Origin: Microglena sp. YARC
Lineage: Eukaryota > Chlorophyta > Chlorophyceae > Chlamydomonadales > Chlamydomonadaceae
Reading direction: 5' to 3'
DNA length: 64,000 nucleotides
NCBI GenBank assembly: GCA_022414725.1
Contig: CM039464.1
Location: 45,232,312 to 45,296,311, forward strand
Part shown: positions 1-15,700 of the stretch, piece by piece
Position numbering within the stretch: position 1 is the stretch's first letter
Layout: each line of letters starts with the position of its first letter
Translations under genes and position numbers: made by a program
The notes under the pieces: generated by a model
Database searches by the model: none
Told to the model about the DNA's origin: nothing
What the model saw: the letters and a program-made list of their open reading frames with translations, nothing else

Positions 1-3000
1 CAGCGCAAGTATGGAGCTTACCTGAGAGGAGGCAGACAGCTACCTGTGACTAGGCAGATCAACAACACAAAGATGTAGCTACCAGAGCAGCACTAACTAG
101 ATTACTACGACACACAGAGATGGAGGCTACCAGGTAGCAGCACACTGTACTAGAACACACAAAAGTGTAGCTACCGAGAGCCAGCACTACTGTACGTAGA
201 ACACACAAGTCTAGTAGCTACCGAGCAGGGGCGCACTACTGTAGTAGACAGACAAGATAGTATCCGCTACAGAGCAGCACTACTGTACTAGCACATCAAT
301 AATGATAGGCTACGCAGTAGCAGCACTACTGTACTAGGACACACAGATGTAGCTCCCAGAGCAAGCACATGGAATGTACTAGGGTACACACAAGATGTAG
401 AACCGTCTACCGGAGAGCAGGTAGCACTACTGTACTAGACACAGCAAATGTAGTGCTACCAGAGCAGCCACTACTGTACTAGAACAGCACAGGATGTAGC
501 ATTACCGAGAAGCGAGACTAGCTGGCGAGTACTGAGAACACAGCGGTAGCTGGCGATACAGAAGATGTAGCTCCAGAGGCAGCGCACTACTGCTACTCTA
601 GGAAACACAGAGGAGTGTGCTACCAGTCAGAGCAGCACTAAACTGTAACGTAGACACACAAGAATGTAGCTATCCAGAAGCTAGGCACTAACCTGGTGAA
701 TCTAGACACACAGATGGTAGCTCAGAAGCCACGCACGTGAGCTGTCTAGAAGCAAAAGATGTGCGCTGCAGCCTAGATGCAGGCGACTAAGCCTACGTAG
801 GAGACAACAAAGAGAATGTAGAGGTACCAGAGTACGACGATATCTAGGTAACTCAAGAACGTAGCAGCGCGCAAAGATGTTGACGCTGAGCCAGTGAGCA
901 GCAGCGTACTCGTCTGAGGAGGACACGACAAGGCGTAGGATGTGTAGGCATAAGCTAAGAGCAGCACGGTATGTATCTGGAAGACTACGAAAGAATGGTG
1001 AGCTACCTAGAGCAGCACTACGCTGGGTAACTGAGAACCACAAGATGTAAGGCTACCCGAAGAGCAGCAAGCTACTGTACTAAGGAACACACAAGATGTG
1101 ATGCTACCGAGAGCAGCGACTACGTAACGTCAGAACGAGTCACAGATGTAGTCTACGATGAAGGGGCAGAGCAGCACTACTTGTACTAGACACAGCAAGA
1201 TGTAGCTACCAAGGAGCGCCCTACGGTGACACAGTGAAGACTGACAGACATAGATGGTAGCTACCTCATAAGTAGCAGCACTAACTGAGGTGGTTGAACG
1301 AGCACTAAAAAGTGAACACACAGATGTAGCTACCAGTGAGCAGCACATACTGTATCTAGACCACAAGAATGTAGCTTACCAGAGGCAGCACTATCTGTAC
1401 CTAGACCACAAGATGTAAGCTACCAGAGCACACTACCTGTACTTAGACACACAAGAATATTAGCTAGCCTAGAGCAGCCCTACTGTACGTAGACAGCAGC
1501 AAGGTTAGCTACCAAGAGCAGCCGCTACTGTACTGAGAGACACACCAGATGTTAGCTACAGAGCGAGCACTACTGTACTTAGACACACAAGATGTAGCTA
1601 CCAGAGAGCATAAGCACGCACTGTACTGACAGAGACTACAAACCAAGTCATGTAGCTAACCAGAGCAGGCCACCTACTCGCACTAAGACACACAAGATGA
1701 ATACGGCTACGCTAGGCAGCACTACTGTACTACGACACACAGGATGTAGCTACAGAGTCAGCCACTCACTGGTAGCTGAAGACACTACAGAGTGTAGCTG
1801 ACCAGAGCAGCACTACACTGTACAAGTACCACGATGAACAAGATTGTAGCTACCAGAATCAGCCACTAGCTGGTATAGAGCACCAAAGGATGTAGCTACC
1901 TAAGAGTGCAGACTACCTGACGTGTACTAGACCCACAGCAAGATGTATTAGGTACTAGAGAGCAGCTACGTACTGGTAGCTAGCACAACTGGGCAAGATG
2001 TGCTACCAGAGGCAGGCAACTACTGCTTAGGATAGACGAACTCACAAGATAGTAGGGCTCGACGCAGGAGCAGCAGGAGACATGACTGGTTACTGCAGAC
2101 ACACAAGGAGGTGTAGGCTGAACCGGAAGGGCAGCACACTAGTTACTAGATGAGCACACAAGATGTAGCTATCAAGAGCAAGCATACTGTACTAGAACAC
2201 ATAGACATGATAGCTACCAGTGGAAGAGTGCAGACACACTACTGGTTAGCTAGAACCACGGCGACAAGATCGTGAGCTACCAAGAGCAGCAGCTACGCTG
2301 GATCATAAGATCCGCACAAGATGTAGCTACCGAGAGTAGCACGTACTGTACGTGACAGCGACAGATGTAGTCTAATCAGGCGGAGAGCAGCTACGTGACG
2401 TAGGTACTCTGCACACAAGATTGGCGTACCTAAGAGCAGCACTACGTAACTAGATCACACGGATAAGATGTAGCTACCGGAGAGGCAGCACTATACTGCA
2501 AAACTAGAGCACAGTCAAGATAGTAGCCACTAAGCCAGGGAGCAAGCACTACTGGATACGTCTAGAACACAGCAAGAAGTAGGCCACCAGAGAGCGGAGC
2601 TTGACTCGGGTATTCTAGACACACAAGATGTAAGCTACCGAGAATGACAGCACTAACTGTACTAGAACACGAACAAGATGTAGCTCTACCAGAGCAGCAC
2701 ACTTGGATAATACTTGTACTGAGAGTGACCACAAGGATGGGTAGCTAACCAGAGCAGCACTAACTGTATACTAGATCACAACAAGATGATAGCCTAGCCA
2801 AGAAAGAAGCACACTACTCGTACTAGACACTCACGACGATGGTAAGGGACTGCCAGAAGCAGACACTACTGTAGTAGAGCACAGCAGAGTATGTACGGCT
2901 AACCAGAGCAGCGACTACTAGGTATGCTTAGAACACACAAGATGTAGCTACCGAGGAGCAGGCAAACTACTAGTACGTATATGGACACACAAAGATTAGC

Positions 3001-3290
3001 TTACCGACGCAGACCTAACTGTAAGGCTAGACACAGAAAATCTACGTATGAGGACCGTAGGTGACCAAGGATGTAGCTCACCAGAGCAAGCACTAACTGA
3101 TAGGAGACCACAAGATGTAGGCTACCAGAGCAGCACTACTCGGTAGTATGAGCGGACAAGCAGGAGATAGATTGGAAGCGCACGATGAGTAGCTTAAGAT
3201 GACATACTGTGACTAGATCAGCAATGGTCAAGATGAGGTAGGCTACCTAACGGAGAGGTCAGCACTACTGTCGGTACAGAGCAACTACAA
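1..3290. repeat. 41-bp satellite, noisy copy (left contig end)
   Basis: Degenerate tandem copies of a 41-bp unit beginning GACACACAAGATGTAGCTAC and continuing through CAGAGCAGCACTACTGTACT. Most units differ from the consensus by one or more single-base insertions, as in unpolished long-read sequence. Open frames here are spurious and no gene is supported. Confidence 0.9.
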
Positions 3291-6200
3291 GGGATACGAG
3301 CGAAGGAGGGTTGCCTCAAATGCGCAACGAAACAGTGGTGGAGGCCAAGGGGAGAGGACAGCAGACGAAACAGGGATTTTGGACCACAATCTGTGGACAC
3401 GAGAGCTCTTGGATTAGATAAGTTAATAGAAATTGTGGAAGGTTTCAGACAAAAAGCGAGGGGCCAAAGATAAAGTTGGTGCATCTGCTATAATCTCGCA
3501 CTGCATTCCTGTGATGTGCCCTAGCAAGCGTAGTGTCTACCGAAGATCAGCACTACTCAACGGAATGTGGAGTCGACAAGGTGAGGCAAGAGGGACATTG
3601 TCAGATATGTGTTATTGGGTGCGTGGGCAATACGATACTTCTCCATTGCATAATGGTCACTGTTCTTGTGATGAATCCCTGTTAAGGGTAGTAACGCCTA
3701 CCAAAAAGCAGCAGCTACGCGCGGAAGGGGATGGGATGAGACCAGTGGGTCACAAGAGAGTGATATGTAAACAGTTTGGCTTAAGACTATGCGTACGGGT
3801 GTCATACATCTCTCCATGGCATTGACATTAGCGCACTGATGGCCCGTTCCGATGAGAGCGGTAGTGCAGCGAAGCAAGTACTACGCTAAGAGGTGGGAGA
3901 AAGCAGGTCGGGCAAGACGGACAGCTTAACAGGGTGTGTCTTCTTGGGTGTCCTGGGCATCACTCTAGTCCATTGCATTCTCTTATCATGGCCTCCTTTC
4001 TCGGAGACGTAGTGCTGAACATAAGCGCAGCACTACCTTCAAGGGTGCGGGAAGTGACAGGGATAGGCAAGAGGACATGCAGCATGTGTTTGTGGGGTGC
4101 GTGGGGCAATCATCTTCTCACATTGCATTGCCACTCTTGTGCAGTGTCCCGTGTTCGAAGCGGAGGCTGGGCTGACAAAGCAGCACTACGACAAGGGTGG
4201 GAGAGACCAGTGTATGGGCAAGGGAACATGTACATTTGCCTTTAGCTGCCTGGGATCATCTTCCTCTATTGCGACTTGCAATTCCGGCCTGCATAGGGCC
4301 CCTTTCAAGTGTATTTATGCTACAAAGCAGAGCACTACGCAAGGAGTGGGAGAGACAGGTGGGAATGAGGACATGTAAATGTTCTTTGGGTGCCTGTCAT
4401 CATCTTGTCACATTGCATTCCATTCATGTACTGCCATGGTGACTTTCCCCAGCTGCGGCGTGACGGGGGGGTCCCTAACACCGACGCCCTCCAGGCGTTA
4501 TCGTTTTTGTTTTTCCCCCCTTCAGCCCTTAAAGCTAGGCAAAGCCAAAACTACTCAAAGTGGGAGAGTGTGACTCAAATATCTTCTGGGTGGAACTCAT
4601 CAACCTCACGACACGGTCAACCACCCACGTTAACGGGCATGTGCCGCTTAAAACAAATACTGATAAGCCTTAGGCTGGTATTAAGGGAGCCCTGTCTTAA
4701 TGCGGTAGGGGACTGGGCTGCTAATTTCCCTCGTCAACCACCACTTTTTTAAAAGTTGTGAAAGGCATTTCACTCCAGGAATGTGGGTCTCCCGGCAACA
4801 AACCAGCTACACCAAGGATTCAGTTTAATGGCGTTGCCACTCCTACAAAGAAGTAGGGGCACTTAGGGCGCGGGAGATCCGACGCTGCGACCAAGAACAT
4901 TCACCACTGAAAAACGGGAAGTGCGCAAACTAATCGAACAAGATATTAATATCTTTCGGTAACGACATGGGCAGGTCAACCCCAGTTTAAGCGGCATGTG
5001 CTCGCTTCTATACAGGAACCAGAAAAAGTAATGATACGCCTGGTAGGGGCGTCGGCACTTAGGGAATTAAAATGGCAACTTAAAGCCTAGTAACACTGCC
5101 AGCATCAATATGAACAATGATATCATATGATATGAAATTGCCGTTCCTGGTTGTAAGGTGGGGGAAGTCTGGGTACTTGTACCAGACCCAAGGAGCATTC
5201 ACCTGACCCTCAACCACTCACCCCCAGATGTATGGAGCGTAGCAGCCTTAAGGAGCGTACGCAGACCAAGGGGCAATTCACCTGACCCTCAACCCTCACC
5301 CCCCAGAATGTTAAGGAGCGTAGCAGCCTGAAGGAGCGTACAGAACCCAAGAAGCATTCACTCGACCCCCACACCCGTTGCGTTCCCTAGTTGCAATGCC
5401 CTATGTATGGTCCCCCCCCCCCACACACCACCACCAACAAAGTTGCCGCTGCCACGCCTCCCTCAGCCCTCACTCGATAAGCACTTTCCTACCACTCGCC
5501 CCAACCCGTTTGCGTTCCCTAGTTGCAAGGTGGGGGAAAGTCTGGTCACTTGTAGTACTCGCTTACTCAGAGAGACTGGTGGGACCGAGAGGACTACGCT
5601 TCTGATGCCTCGACTCTTCTTCCGATCCAGGATGGAATGGGGGCTTTGGGGAGGCTTGGGGCGCCTGGGGTGCAGTAAAACAAGGCAGATAAAACGATCA
5701 CTTGTCATGTGAAAATAAACAGTAAAACGAGGGGGCAGGAATAAAGTGGGTGCAGACCGCATGTTTCGGAATTGGTTTTTTACACCCCTGAAACCAGTGA
5801 CCACCCAACTATCCCCCCCCCCCCCCCTTCCCCCCCCGAGGCTTCATACCAGTATCTGGACCCCAGACAGTAAAAGTAGTGAAAGTGGGGTCCATGACAT
5901 CATCCCGTCAAGGCCTGTCCAACCATACAACAAAAAATAAACATATTGATGTTTTGACAAAGATATCCAGTTTTGAGTTTTTACAACTTTCTTGGGTACT
6001 AGTATCCGCACCCTTGAGGAGATCACGCGGGTATGAAAAGGACAGAAGGCGTATTCATGGCTATCTATCTATCCTTATCATCATTATTATCATGGTTTAC
6101 ATTGGAACTCAAATTGTATTCTGGAGCTGAAGGGTCTGATCGGGTGTGGGTGGGGGGTGGGTTGGGGGGTGATGGTGTGTGGGGGGAGGGTGTGTGTGTG

Positions 6201-6482
6201 TGTGTGGTGTGTGTGTGTGTGTGTGTGTTGGTGTTGGGGGGGGGGGGGGGGGGGGGGGGGGAGGGGGGTAGACCCCTGGCTCGACTGTTTTTAGGAACCT
6301 CGACCAGGGAAAATTCAGAACGCAACATACGAACGCGCGTTTTTCAGCCTATACTGCTGCTCGTGCAACGCTGGGCGCCAAGAGTGTAGGTGAAGTCCAA
6401 AAGTATTGAGTAGTTGTGCCTTCTGACTTTTGAAATGTTATTGAGTAGATGTGGCCTTCAGGGCAACCGCACCAACTCACAA
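3291..6482. repeat. noisy duplicate of the 16129-19133 flank
   Basis: This stretch matches 16129-19133 from end to end in the same order and orientation: 128-bp repeats (about 3480-4440), SINE-body fragment (about 4432-4510), ATATGATATC-rich piece (about 5105-5145), 80-bp repeats (about 5175-5370), GT/G microsatellite (about 6190-6265). It carries many single-base insertions relative to that copy. It is most likely the same locus represented twice. All open frames here are shadows of repeats. Confidence 0.85.
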
Positions 6483-7482
6483 NNNNNNNNNNNNNNNNNN
6501 NNNNNNNNNNNNNNNNNNNNNNNNNNNNNNNNNNNNNNNNNNNNNNNNNNNNNNNNNNNNNNNNNNNNNNNNNNNNNNNNNNNNNNNNNNNNNNNNNNNN
6601 NNNNNNNNNNNNNNNNNNNNNNNNNNNNNNNNNNNNNNNNNNNNNNNNNNNNNNNNNNNNNNNNNNNNNNNNNNNNNNNNNNNNNNNNNNNNNNNNNNNN
6701 NNNNNNNNNNNNNNNNNNNNNNNNNNNNNNNNNNNNNNNNNNNNNNNNNNNNNNNNNNNNNNNNNNNNNNNNNNNNNNNNNNNNNNNNNNNNNNNNNNNN
6801 NNNNNNNNNNNNNNNNNNNNNNNNNNNNNNNNNNNNNNNNNNNNNNNNNNNNNNNNNNNNNNNNNNNNNNNNNNNNNNNNNNNNNNNNNNNNNNNNNNNN
6901 NNNNNNNNNNNNNNNNNNNNNNNNNNNNNNNNNNNNNNNNNNNNNNNNNNNNNNNNNNNNNNNNNNNNNNNNNNNNNNNNNNNNNNNNNNNNNNNNNNNN
7001 NNNNNNNNNNNNNNNNNNNNNNNNNNNNNNNNNNNNNNNNNNNNNNNNNNNNNNNNNNNNNNNNNNNNNNNNNNNNNNNNNNNNNNNNNNNNNNNNNNNN
7101 NNNNNNNNNNNNNNNNNNNNNNNNNNNNNNNNNNNNNNNNNNNNNNNNNNNNNNNNNNNNNNNNNNNNNNNNNNNNNNNNNNNNNNNNNNNNNNNNNNNN
7201 NNNNNNNNNNNNNNNNNNNNNNNNNNNNNNNNNNNNNNNNNNNNNNNNNNNNNNNNNNNNNNNNNNNNNNNNNNNNNNNNNNNNNNNNNNNNNNNNNNNN
7301 NNNNNNNNNNNNNNNNNNNNNNNNNNNNNNNNNNNNNNNNNNNNNNNNNNNNNNNNNNNNNNNNNNNNNNNNNNNNNNNNNNNNNNNNNNNNNNNNNNNN
7401 NNNNNNNNNNNNNNNNNNNNNNNNNNNNNNNNNNNNNNNNNNNNNNNNNNNNNNNNNNNNNNNNNNNNNNNNNNNNNNNNNN
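6483..7482. other. assembly gap (1000 N)
   Basis: Exactly 1000 N, the kind of placeholder used for a gap of unknown size. Sequence before it belongs to the satellite flank; sequence after it is satellite. Confidence 0.99.
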
Positions 7483-9700
7483 CTACCGTCACCCTAGGAA
7501 CACCACAGAATGTTAGCTACCAAAGCACACTCCTGTACTAAAGCACAAGATGTAGCTACAAGAGCAGCATACTGTACTAGACACAGAAGATTAGACTATC
7601 AGAGAAGCACTACGCTAGACACACCAAGAATAGTAACGCATAACTCCTACACCGCAGCACTATGTCACAAAGGAACACGAAAAATCCGCTACCGACCTAC
7701 CACACGCGCGCTACTGATACACGTCAAAGCCACACCACACAGGCGCCTTTCACCCACCACCCGCACAACCTCCACACACAGCTCCCCCCCACACGGCCAG
7801 CCGCCCCACCAAACAATGTCAGCCTACCGCTAAGCGAGGACGCACTGAACCTGACAGATCATCATGACAACAAGAACTGTAGCTACCCAAGCAGCACCCA
7901 TACTGATACTAGGACAACAAAGGGTGTACCTAGCCAGAGCAGACTCACTGTATCGCTTTACAGACACACAAGATGCTATGCTTACATTGAAGAGGCACCC
8001 ACTACTGATAACTAGACCAAAGATGTAGCTACCGAAGCAGCACTATGTACTAGAAACAACGAGAGTTGTAGCTACCGGAGGCAGCCACTACTGTACTGAG
8101 GGATCAAGAGTGTTACTTAGGCCAGAGCAGCGACTACTGGTGATCTTAGACACACAAGATGTAGCTACCAGAGGGAGCACTACTGTACTAGACCACAAGA
8201 TGTAGCCACCAGAGCAACATATGCGAACTCAGACTACAAGGCACTCGTATCTCCAGAGCAGCACTGACTGTACTAAGACGACAAAATGTAGCTACCAGAG
8301 CAGGCACTACTCGTGTGCACACAGACACACACACAACTCAGCTAACTATCTAGCAAGATGTAGATAACTACCAGAAGCAGCCAAGATTACTGTACTAGAC
8401 ACACAAATGAAGTGCTACCAGAGCAGGCCTACTGTACTAGACACACAAATGTAGTCTACCAAGGACTAGCACTACTGTACTAGACACACAAGATGTAGCT
8501 CCAGAGCACTACGCACTAGAGCACCAAGATGTAGCTACCCAGAGCAGCATACTTAGCTATAGACACACAAGATGTAGCTACAGAGCAGCACTACTGTACT
8601 AGACACACAAACTGAGCTACCAGAGCAGCCTTCTATCTGTACAGACACACAGCTACCAGAGCAAGCACCACTGTACTAGGAGGCGTAACACAAGATGTAG
8701 CTACCAGAGAGCACTACTTACTAGACACACACAGATTGTAGCTACCAGATCAGTCACTATTATTACGAACAAACGATGAGCACATCACACAACCCGTATC
8801 GAGACAGCCAAGATGTAGCTACCATAGGCTAAGCTACTACTGTACTAGACACTCGATGTGCCTACCAACGCGCATGCTAAGATGTCTAGACACACAGATG
8901 TAACTACACGACGCGAGAAAACAATCACAGAAACATACACAACCAACAGACATCGTTCAGCTACCAGAACGCACACACATCATGTTTAGCTACACAGCTA
9001 ACAGCACTCTTAACTAGACAGCACAAGGATGGTTGCTACAGAGCAGCCTACAGATAACTAGCCGAATGTGAGCTCCGAGCAGCCTAACGAGTACCGAAAC
9101 ACAGATGTGTTACAAGGCATGCACGAGCCCCCAACTAACCTGTACCTAGAACACCAAACAAGGACAGGTACTAGCCCACACAGAGCAAGGCCTAGAACAC
9201 ACATCACTGAAACATCACACCAGCGGGCACCCCACCTCCACCACCTACACCCAAGCCACAACGAACGCAAACTCACGGAAAGAGCCCAAGCCAACTTGTT
9301 AGCTGCTAAGACACACAAGCATGTGCTACAACACAGCGACTGCCAAGAACCCTAAACTCACCACCGGTCGCACGAGAGACTCCAGATCCAGCAGGCGCAC
9401 CAATGGCATCGCTACTACACTAGCAACCATCAGCCAACCTACTCACAATATCACACACCACCGCGCGAGCCAAGCTACTGACTCCCAGCATGTAGCTACC
9501 AGGGCAGCACTACTGTACTGTAACTAGACTATCGTAAAATAACCCCACACAGATCAAACTCAATGTAGTATTAACACATAACTCGAACCAGAGCACCCTG
9601 TCCACTAGTACATGAGCACATCAAAGATCAGAATACACACTAAGAAGCAAGATTCGTAGCTACCTGGGGGAAGAGCACAAGATGTGGGCTACCGAGAGGC
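7483..9700. repeat. 41-bp satellite, noisy start of right contig
   Basis: Same unit as at 9701-16128 but with frequent insertions and scrambled bases, worst between 7650 and 9650. Accuracy improves steadily to the right. No gene is supported. Confidence 0.85.
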
Positions 9701-12700
9701 GGAGCACTATGTAGGGCTATAGACACACACAAGATGTAGCTACCAGAGCAGCACTACTTACTAGACACAACTATAAGATGTAGCTACCAAGAGCAAAAGC
9801 ACTACTGTACTAGACACACAAGCCCCCCACATGTAGCTACAGAGCAGCTACTGTACTAGACACACAAGATGTAGCTACCAGAGCAGCACTACTGTACTAG
9901 ACACACAAAGATGTAAGCTACCAGAGCAGCACTACTGTACTAGACACAGCAAGACTGTAGCTACCAGCAGCAGCACTACTGTACTAGGACACACAAGATG
10001 TAGCTACCAGAGCAGCACTACTGTACTAGACACACAAGATGTAGCTACCAGAGCAGCACTACTGTACAAGACACAGCCAAGATGTAGCTACCAGAGCAAG
10101 CAACTATTACTGTACTAGACACACAAGATGTAGCTACCAGAGCAGCACTACTGTACTACCAGAGCAGACACACAAGATGTAGCTACCAGAGCAGCACTAC
10201 TTAGACACACAAGATTTGACTACCAGGTACAGTTGCCTACTAGACACACAAGATAGCTACCGAGAGCATACTACCTAGAGCACACAGCACTACTGGTACT
10301 AGACACACAAGAGTACCCGAGCTACAAGACACACCAGAGCAGCACTACTGTACTAACACACAAGATGTAGCTACAGAGCAGCACTACTGTACTAGACAAC
10401 AAAAACACAAAGAGTACTAGGCAGCAGCACTACTGTAGACACACAAGATGTAGCCCTACCAGAGCAGCACTACTGTACTAGACACACAAGATGTAGCTAC
10501 CAGAGCAGCACTACTGTACTAGACACACAAGATGTAGCTACCAGAGCAGCACTACTGTACTAGACACACAAGATGTAGCTACCAGAGCAGCACTACTGTA
10601 CTAGACACACAAGATGTAGCTACCAGAGCAAGCACTACTGTACTAGACAACAAGATGTAGCTACCAGAGCCAGCACTACTGTACTTAGACACACAAGATG
10701 TAGCTACCAGAGCAGCACTACTGTACTAGACACACAAGATGTAGCTACCAGAGCAGCACTACTGTACTAGCACACTACAAGATGTAGCTACCAGAGCAGC
10801 AGAGTACTACTGTACTAGACACACAAGGTAGCTACCAAGTAGCAGCACTACTGTACTAGACACACAAGATGTAGCTACCCAGCACTAGTACAGCACTACT
10901 GTACTAGACACACAAGATGTAGCTACCAGAGCAGCACTACTGTACTAGACACACAAGATGTAGCTACCAGAGCAGCACTACTGTAGCTAGACACACAAGA
11001 TGTAGCTACCAGAGCAGCACTACTGTACTAGACACACAAGTGTAGCTACAGCAGAGCAGCACTACTGTACTAGACACACAAGATGTAGCTACCAGAGCAG
11101 CACTTACTGTACTAGACACACAAGATGTAGCTACCAGAGCAGCACTACTGTACTAGACACACAAGATGTAGCTACCAGAGCAGCACTACTGTACTAGACA
11201 CACAAAGATGTAGCTACCAGAGCAGCACTACTGTACTAGACACACAAGATGTAGCTACCAGAGCAGCACTACTGTACTAGACACACAAGATGTAGCTACC
11301 AGAGCAGCACTACTGTACTAGACACACAAGATGTAGCTACCAGAGCAGCACTACTGGTACTAGACACACAAGATGTAGCTACCAGAGCAGCACTACTGTA
11401 CTAGACACACAAGATGTAGCTACCAGAGCAGCACTACTGTACTAGACACACAAGATGTAGCTACCAGAGCAGCACTACTGTACTAGACACACAAGATGTA
11501 GCTACCAGAGCAGCACTACTGTACTAGACACACAAGATGTAGCTACCAGAGCAGCACTACTGTACTAGACACACAAGATGTAGCTACCAGAGCAGCACTA
11601 CTGTACTAGACACACAAGATGTAGCTACCAGAGCAGCACTACTGTACTAGACACACAAGATGTAGCGCACCAGAGCAAGCACTACTGTACTAGTACTAGA
11701 ACACAAGATGTAGCTACCAGAGCAGCACTACTGCACTAGACACACAAGATGTAGCTACCAGAGCAGACTACTGTACTAGACACACAAGATGTAGCTACCA
11801 GAGCAGCACTACTGTACTAGACACACAAGATGTAGCTACCAGAGCAGCACTACTGTACTAGACACACAGAAGATGTAGCTACCAGAGCAGCACTACTGTA
11901 CTAGACACACAAGATGTAGCTACCAGAGCAGCACTACTGTACTAGACACACAAGATGTAGCTACCAGAGCAGCACTACTGTACTAGACACACAAGATGTA
12001 GCTACCAGAGCAGCACTACTGTACTAGACACACAAGATGTAGCTACCAGAGCAGCACTACTGTACTAGACACACAAGATGTAGCTACCAGAGCAGCACTA
12101 CTGTACTAGACACACAAGATGTAGCTACCAGAGCAGCACTACTGTACTAGACACACAAAGATGTAGCTACCAGAGCAGCACTACTGTACTAGACACACAA
12201 GATGTAGCTACCAGAGCAGCACTACTGTACTAGACACACAAGATGTAGCTACCAGAGCAGCACTACTGTACTAGACACACAAGATGTAGCTACCAGAGCA
12301 GCACTACTGTACTAGACACACAAGATGTAGCTACCAGAGCAGCACTACTGTACTAGACACACAAGATGTAGCTACAGAGCAGCACTACTGTACAGACACA
12401 CAAGATGTAGCTACCAGAGCAGCACTACTGTACTAGACACACAAGATGTAGCTACCAGAGCAGCACTACTGTACTAGACACACAGATGTAGCTACCAGAG
12501 CAGCACTACTGTACTAGACACACAAGATGTAGCTACAGAGCAGCACTACTGTACTAGACACACAAGATGTAGCTACCAGAGCAGCACTACTGTACTAGAC
12601 ACACAAGATGTAGCTACCAGAGCAGCACTACTGTACTAGACACACAAGATGTAGCTACCAGAGCAGCACTACTGTACTAGACACACAAGATGTAGCTACA

Positions 12701-15700
12701 GAGCAGCACTACTGTACTAGACACACAAGATGTAGCTACCAGAGCAGCACTACTGTACTAGACACACAAGATGTAGCTACCAGAGCAGCACTACTGTACT
12801 AGACACACAAGATGTAGCTACCAGAGCAGCACTACTGTACTAGACACACAAGATGTAGCTACCAGAGCAGCACTACTGTACTAGACACACAAGATGTAGC
12901 TACCAGAGCAGCACTACTGTACTAGACACACAAGATGTAGCTACCAGAGCAGCACTACTGTACTAGACACACAAGATGTAGCTACCAGAGCAGCACTACT
13001 GTACTAGACACACAAGATGTAGCTACCAGAGCAGCACTACTGTACTAGACACACAAGATGTAGCTACCAGAGCAGCACTACTGTACTAGACACACAAGAT
13101 GTAGCTACCAGAGCAGCACTACTGTACTAGACACACAAGATGTAGCTACCAGAGCAGCACTACTGTACTAGACACACAAGATGTAGCTACCAGAGCAGCA
13201 CTACTGTACTAGACACACAAGATGTAGCTACCAGAGCAGCACTACTGTACTAGACACACAAGATGTAGCTACCAGAGCAGCACTACTGTACTAGACACAC
13301 AAGATGTAGCTACCAGAGCAGCACTACTGTTACTAGACACACAAGATGTAGCTACCAGAGCAGCACTACTGTACTAGACACACAAGATGTAGCTACCAGA
13401 GCAGCACTACTGTACTAGACACACAAGATGTAGCTACCAGAGCAGCACTACTGTACTAGACACACAAGATGTAGCTACCAGAGCAGCACTACTGTACTAG
13501 ACACACAAGATGTAGCTACCAGAGCAGCACTACTGTACTAGACACACAAGATGTAGCTACCAGAGCAGCACTACTGTACTAGACACACAAGATGTAGCTA
13601 CCAGAGCAGCACTACTGTACTAGACACACAAGATGTAGCTACCAGAGCAGCACTACTGTACTAGACACACAAGATGTAGCTACCAGAGCAGCACTACTGT
13701 ACTAGACACACAAGATGTAGCTACCAGAGCAGCACTACTGTACTAGACACACAAGATGTAGCTACCAGAGCAGCACTACTGTACTAGACACACAAGATGT
13801 AGCTACCAGAGCAGCACTACTGTACTAGACACACAAGATGTAGCTACCAGAGCAGCACTACTGTACTAGACACACAAGATGTAGCTACCAGAGCAGCACT
13901 ACTGTACTAGACACACAAGATGTAGCTACCAGAGCAGCACTACTGTACTAGACACACAAGATGTAGCTACCAGAGCAGCACTACTGTACTAGACACACAA
14001 GATGTAGCTACCAGAGCAGCACTACTGTACTAGACACACAAGATGTAGCTACCAGAGCAGCACTACTGTACTAGACACACAAGATGTAGCTACCAGAGCA
14101 GCACTACTGTACTAGACACACAAGATGTAGCTACCAGAGCAGCACTACTGTACTAGACACACAAGATGTAGCTACCAGAGCAGCACTACTGTACTAGACA
14201 CACAAGATGTAGCTACCAGAGCAGCACTACTGTACTAGACACACAAGATGTAGCTACCAGAGCAGCACTACTGTACTAGACACACAAGATGTAGCTACCA
14301 GAGCAGCACTACTGTACTAGACACACAAGATGTAGCTACCAGAGCAGCACTACTGTACTAGACACACAAGATGTAGCTACCAGAGCAGCACTACTGTACT
14401 AGACACACAAGATGTAGCTACCAGAGCAGCACTACTGTACTAGACACACAAGATGTAGCTACCAGAGCAGCACTACTGTACTAGACACACAAGATGTAGC
14501 TACCAGAGCAGCACTACTGTACTAGACACACAAGATGTAGCTACCAGAGCAGCACTACTGTACTAGACACACAAGATGTAGCTACCAGAGCAGCACTACT
14601 GTACTAGACACACAAGATGTAGCTACCAGAGCAGCACTACTGTACTAGACACACAAGATGTAGCTACCAGAGCAGCACTACTGTACTAGACACACAAGAT
14701 GTAGCTACCAGAGCAGCACTACTGTACTAGACACACAAGATGTAGCTACCAGAGCAGCACTACTGTACTAGACACACAAGATGTAGCTACCAGAGCAGCA
14801 CTACTGTACTAGACACACAAGATGTAGCTACCAGAGCAGCACTACTGTACTAGACACACAAGATGTAGCTACCAGAGCAGCACTACTGTACTAGACACAC
14901 AAGATGTAGCTACCAGAGCAGCACTACTGTACTAGACACACAAGATGTAGCTACCAGAGCAGCACTACTGTACTAGACACACAAGATGTAGCTACCAGAG
15001 CAGCACTACTGTACTAGACACACAAGATGTAGCTACCAGAGCAGCACTACTGTACTAGACACACAAGATGTAGCTACCAGAGCAGCACTACTGTACTAGA
15101 CACACAAGATGTAGCTACCAGAGCAGCACTACTGTACTAGACACACAAGATGTAGCTACCAGAGCAGCACTACTGTACTAGACACACAAGATGTAGCTAC
15201 CAGAGCAGCACTACTGTACTAGACACACAAGATGTAGCTACCAGAGCAGCACTACTGTACTAGACACACAAGATGTAGCTACCAGAGCAGCACTACTGTA
15301 CTAGACACACAAGATGTAGCTACCAGAGCAGCACTACTGTACTAGACACACAAGATGTAGCTACCAGAGCAGCACTACTGTACTAGACACACAAGATGTA
15401 GCTACCAGAGCAGCACTACTGTACTAGACACACAAGATGTAGCTACCAGAGCAGCACTACTGTACTAGACACACAAGATGTAGCTACCAGAGCAGCACTA
15501 CTGTACTAGACACACAAGATGTAGCTACCAGAGCAGCACTACTGTACTAGACACACAAGATGTAGCTACCAGAGCAGCACTACTGTACTAGACACACAAG
15601 ATGTAGCTACCAGAGCAGCACTACTGTACTAGACACACAAGATGTAGCTACCAGAGCAGCACTACTGTACTAGACACACAAGATGTAGCTACCAGAGCAG

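Noticed and set aside
702..1366. Small frames of 64-113 codons in the left satellite
   Set aside because: They are random frames in noisy tandem repeat sequence and differ from unit to unit.
6414..7541. Open frames of about 350 codons spanning the N gap
   Set aside because: They consist of unknown residues; the gap, not a gene, keeps them open.
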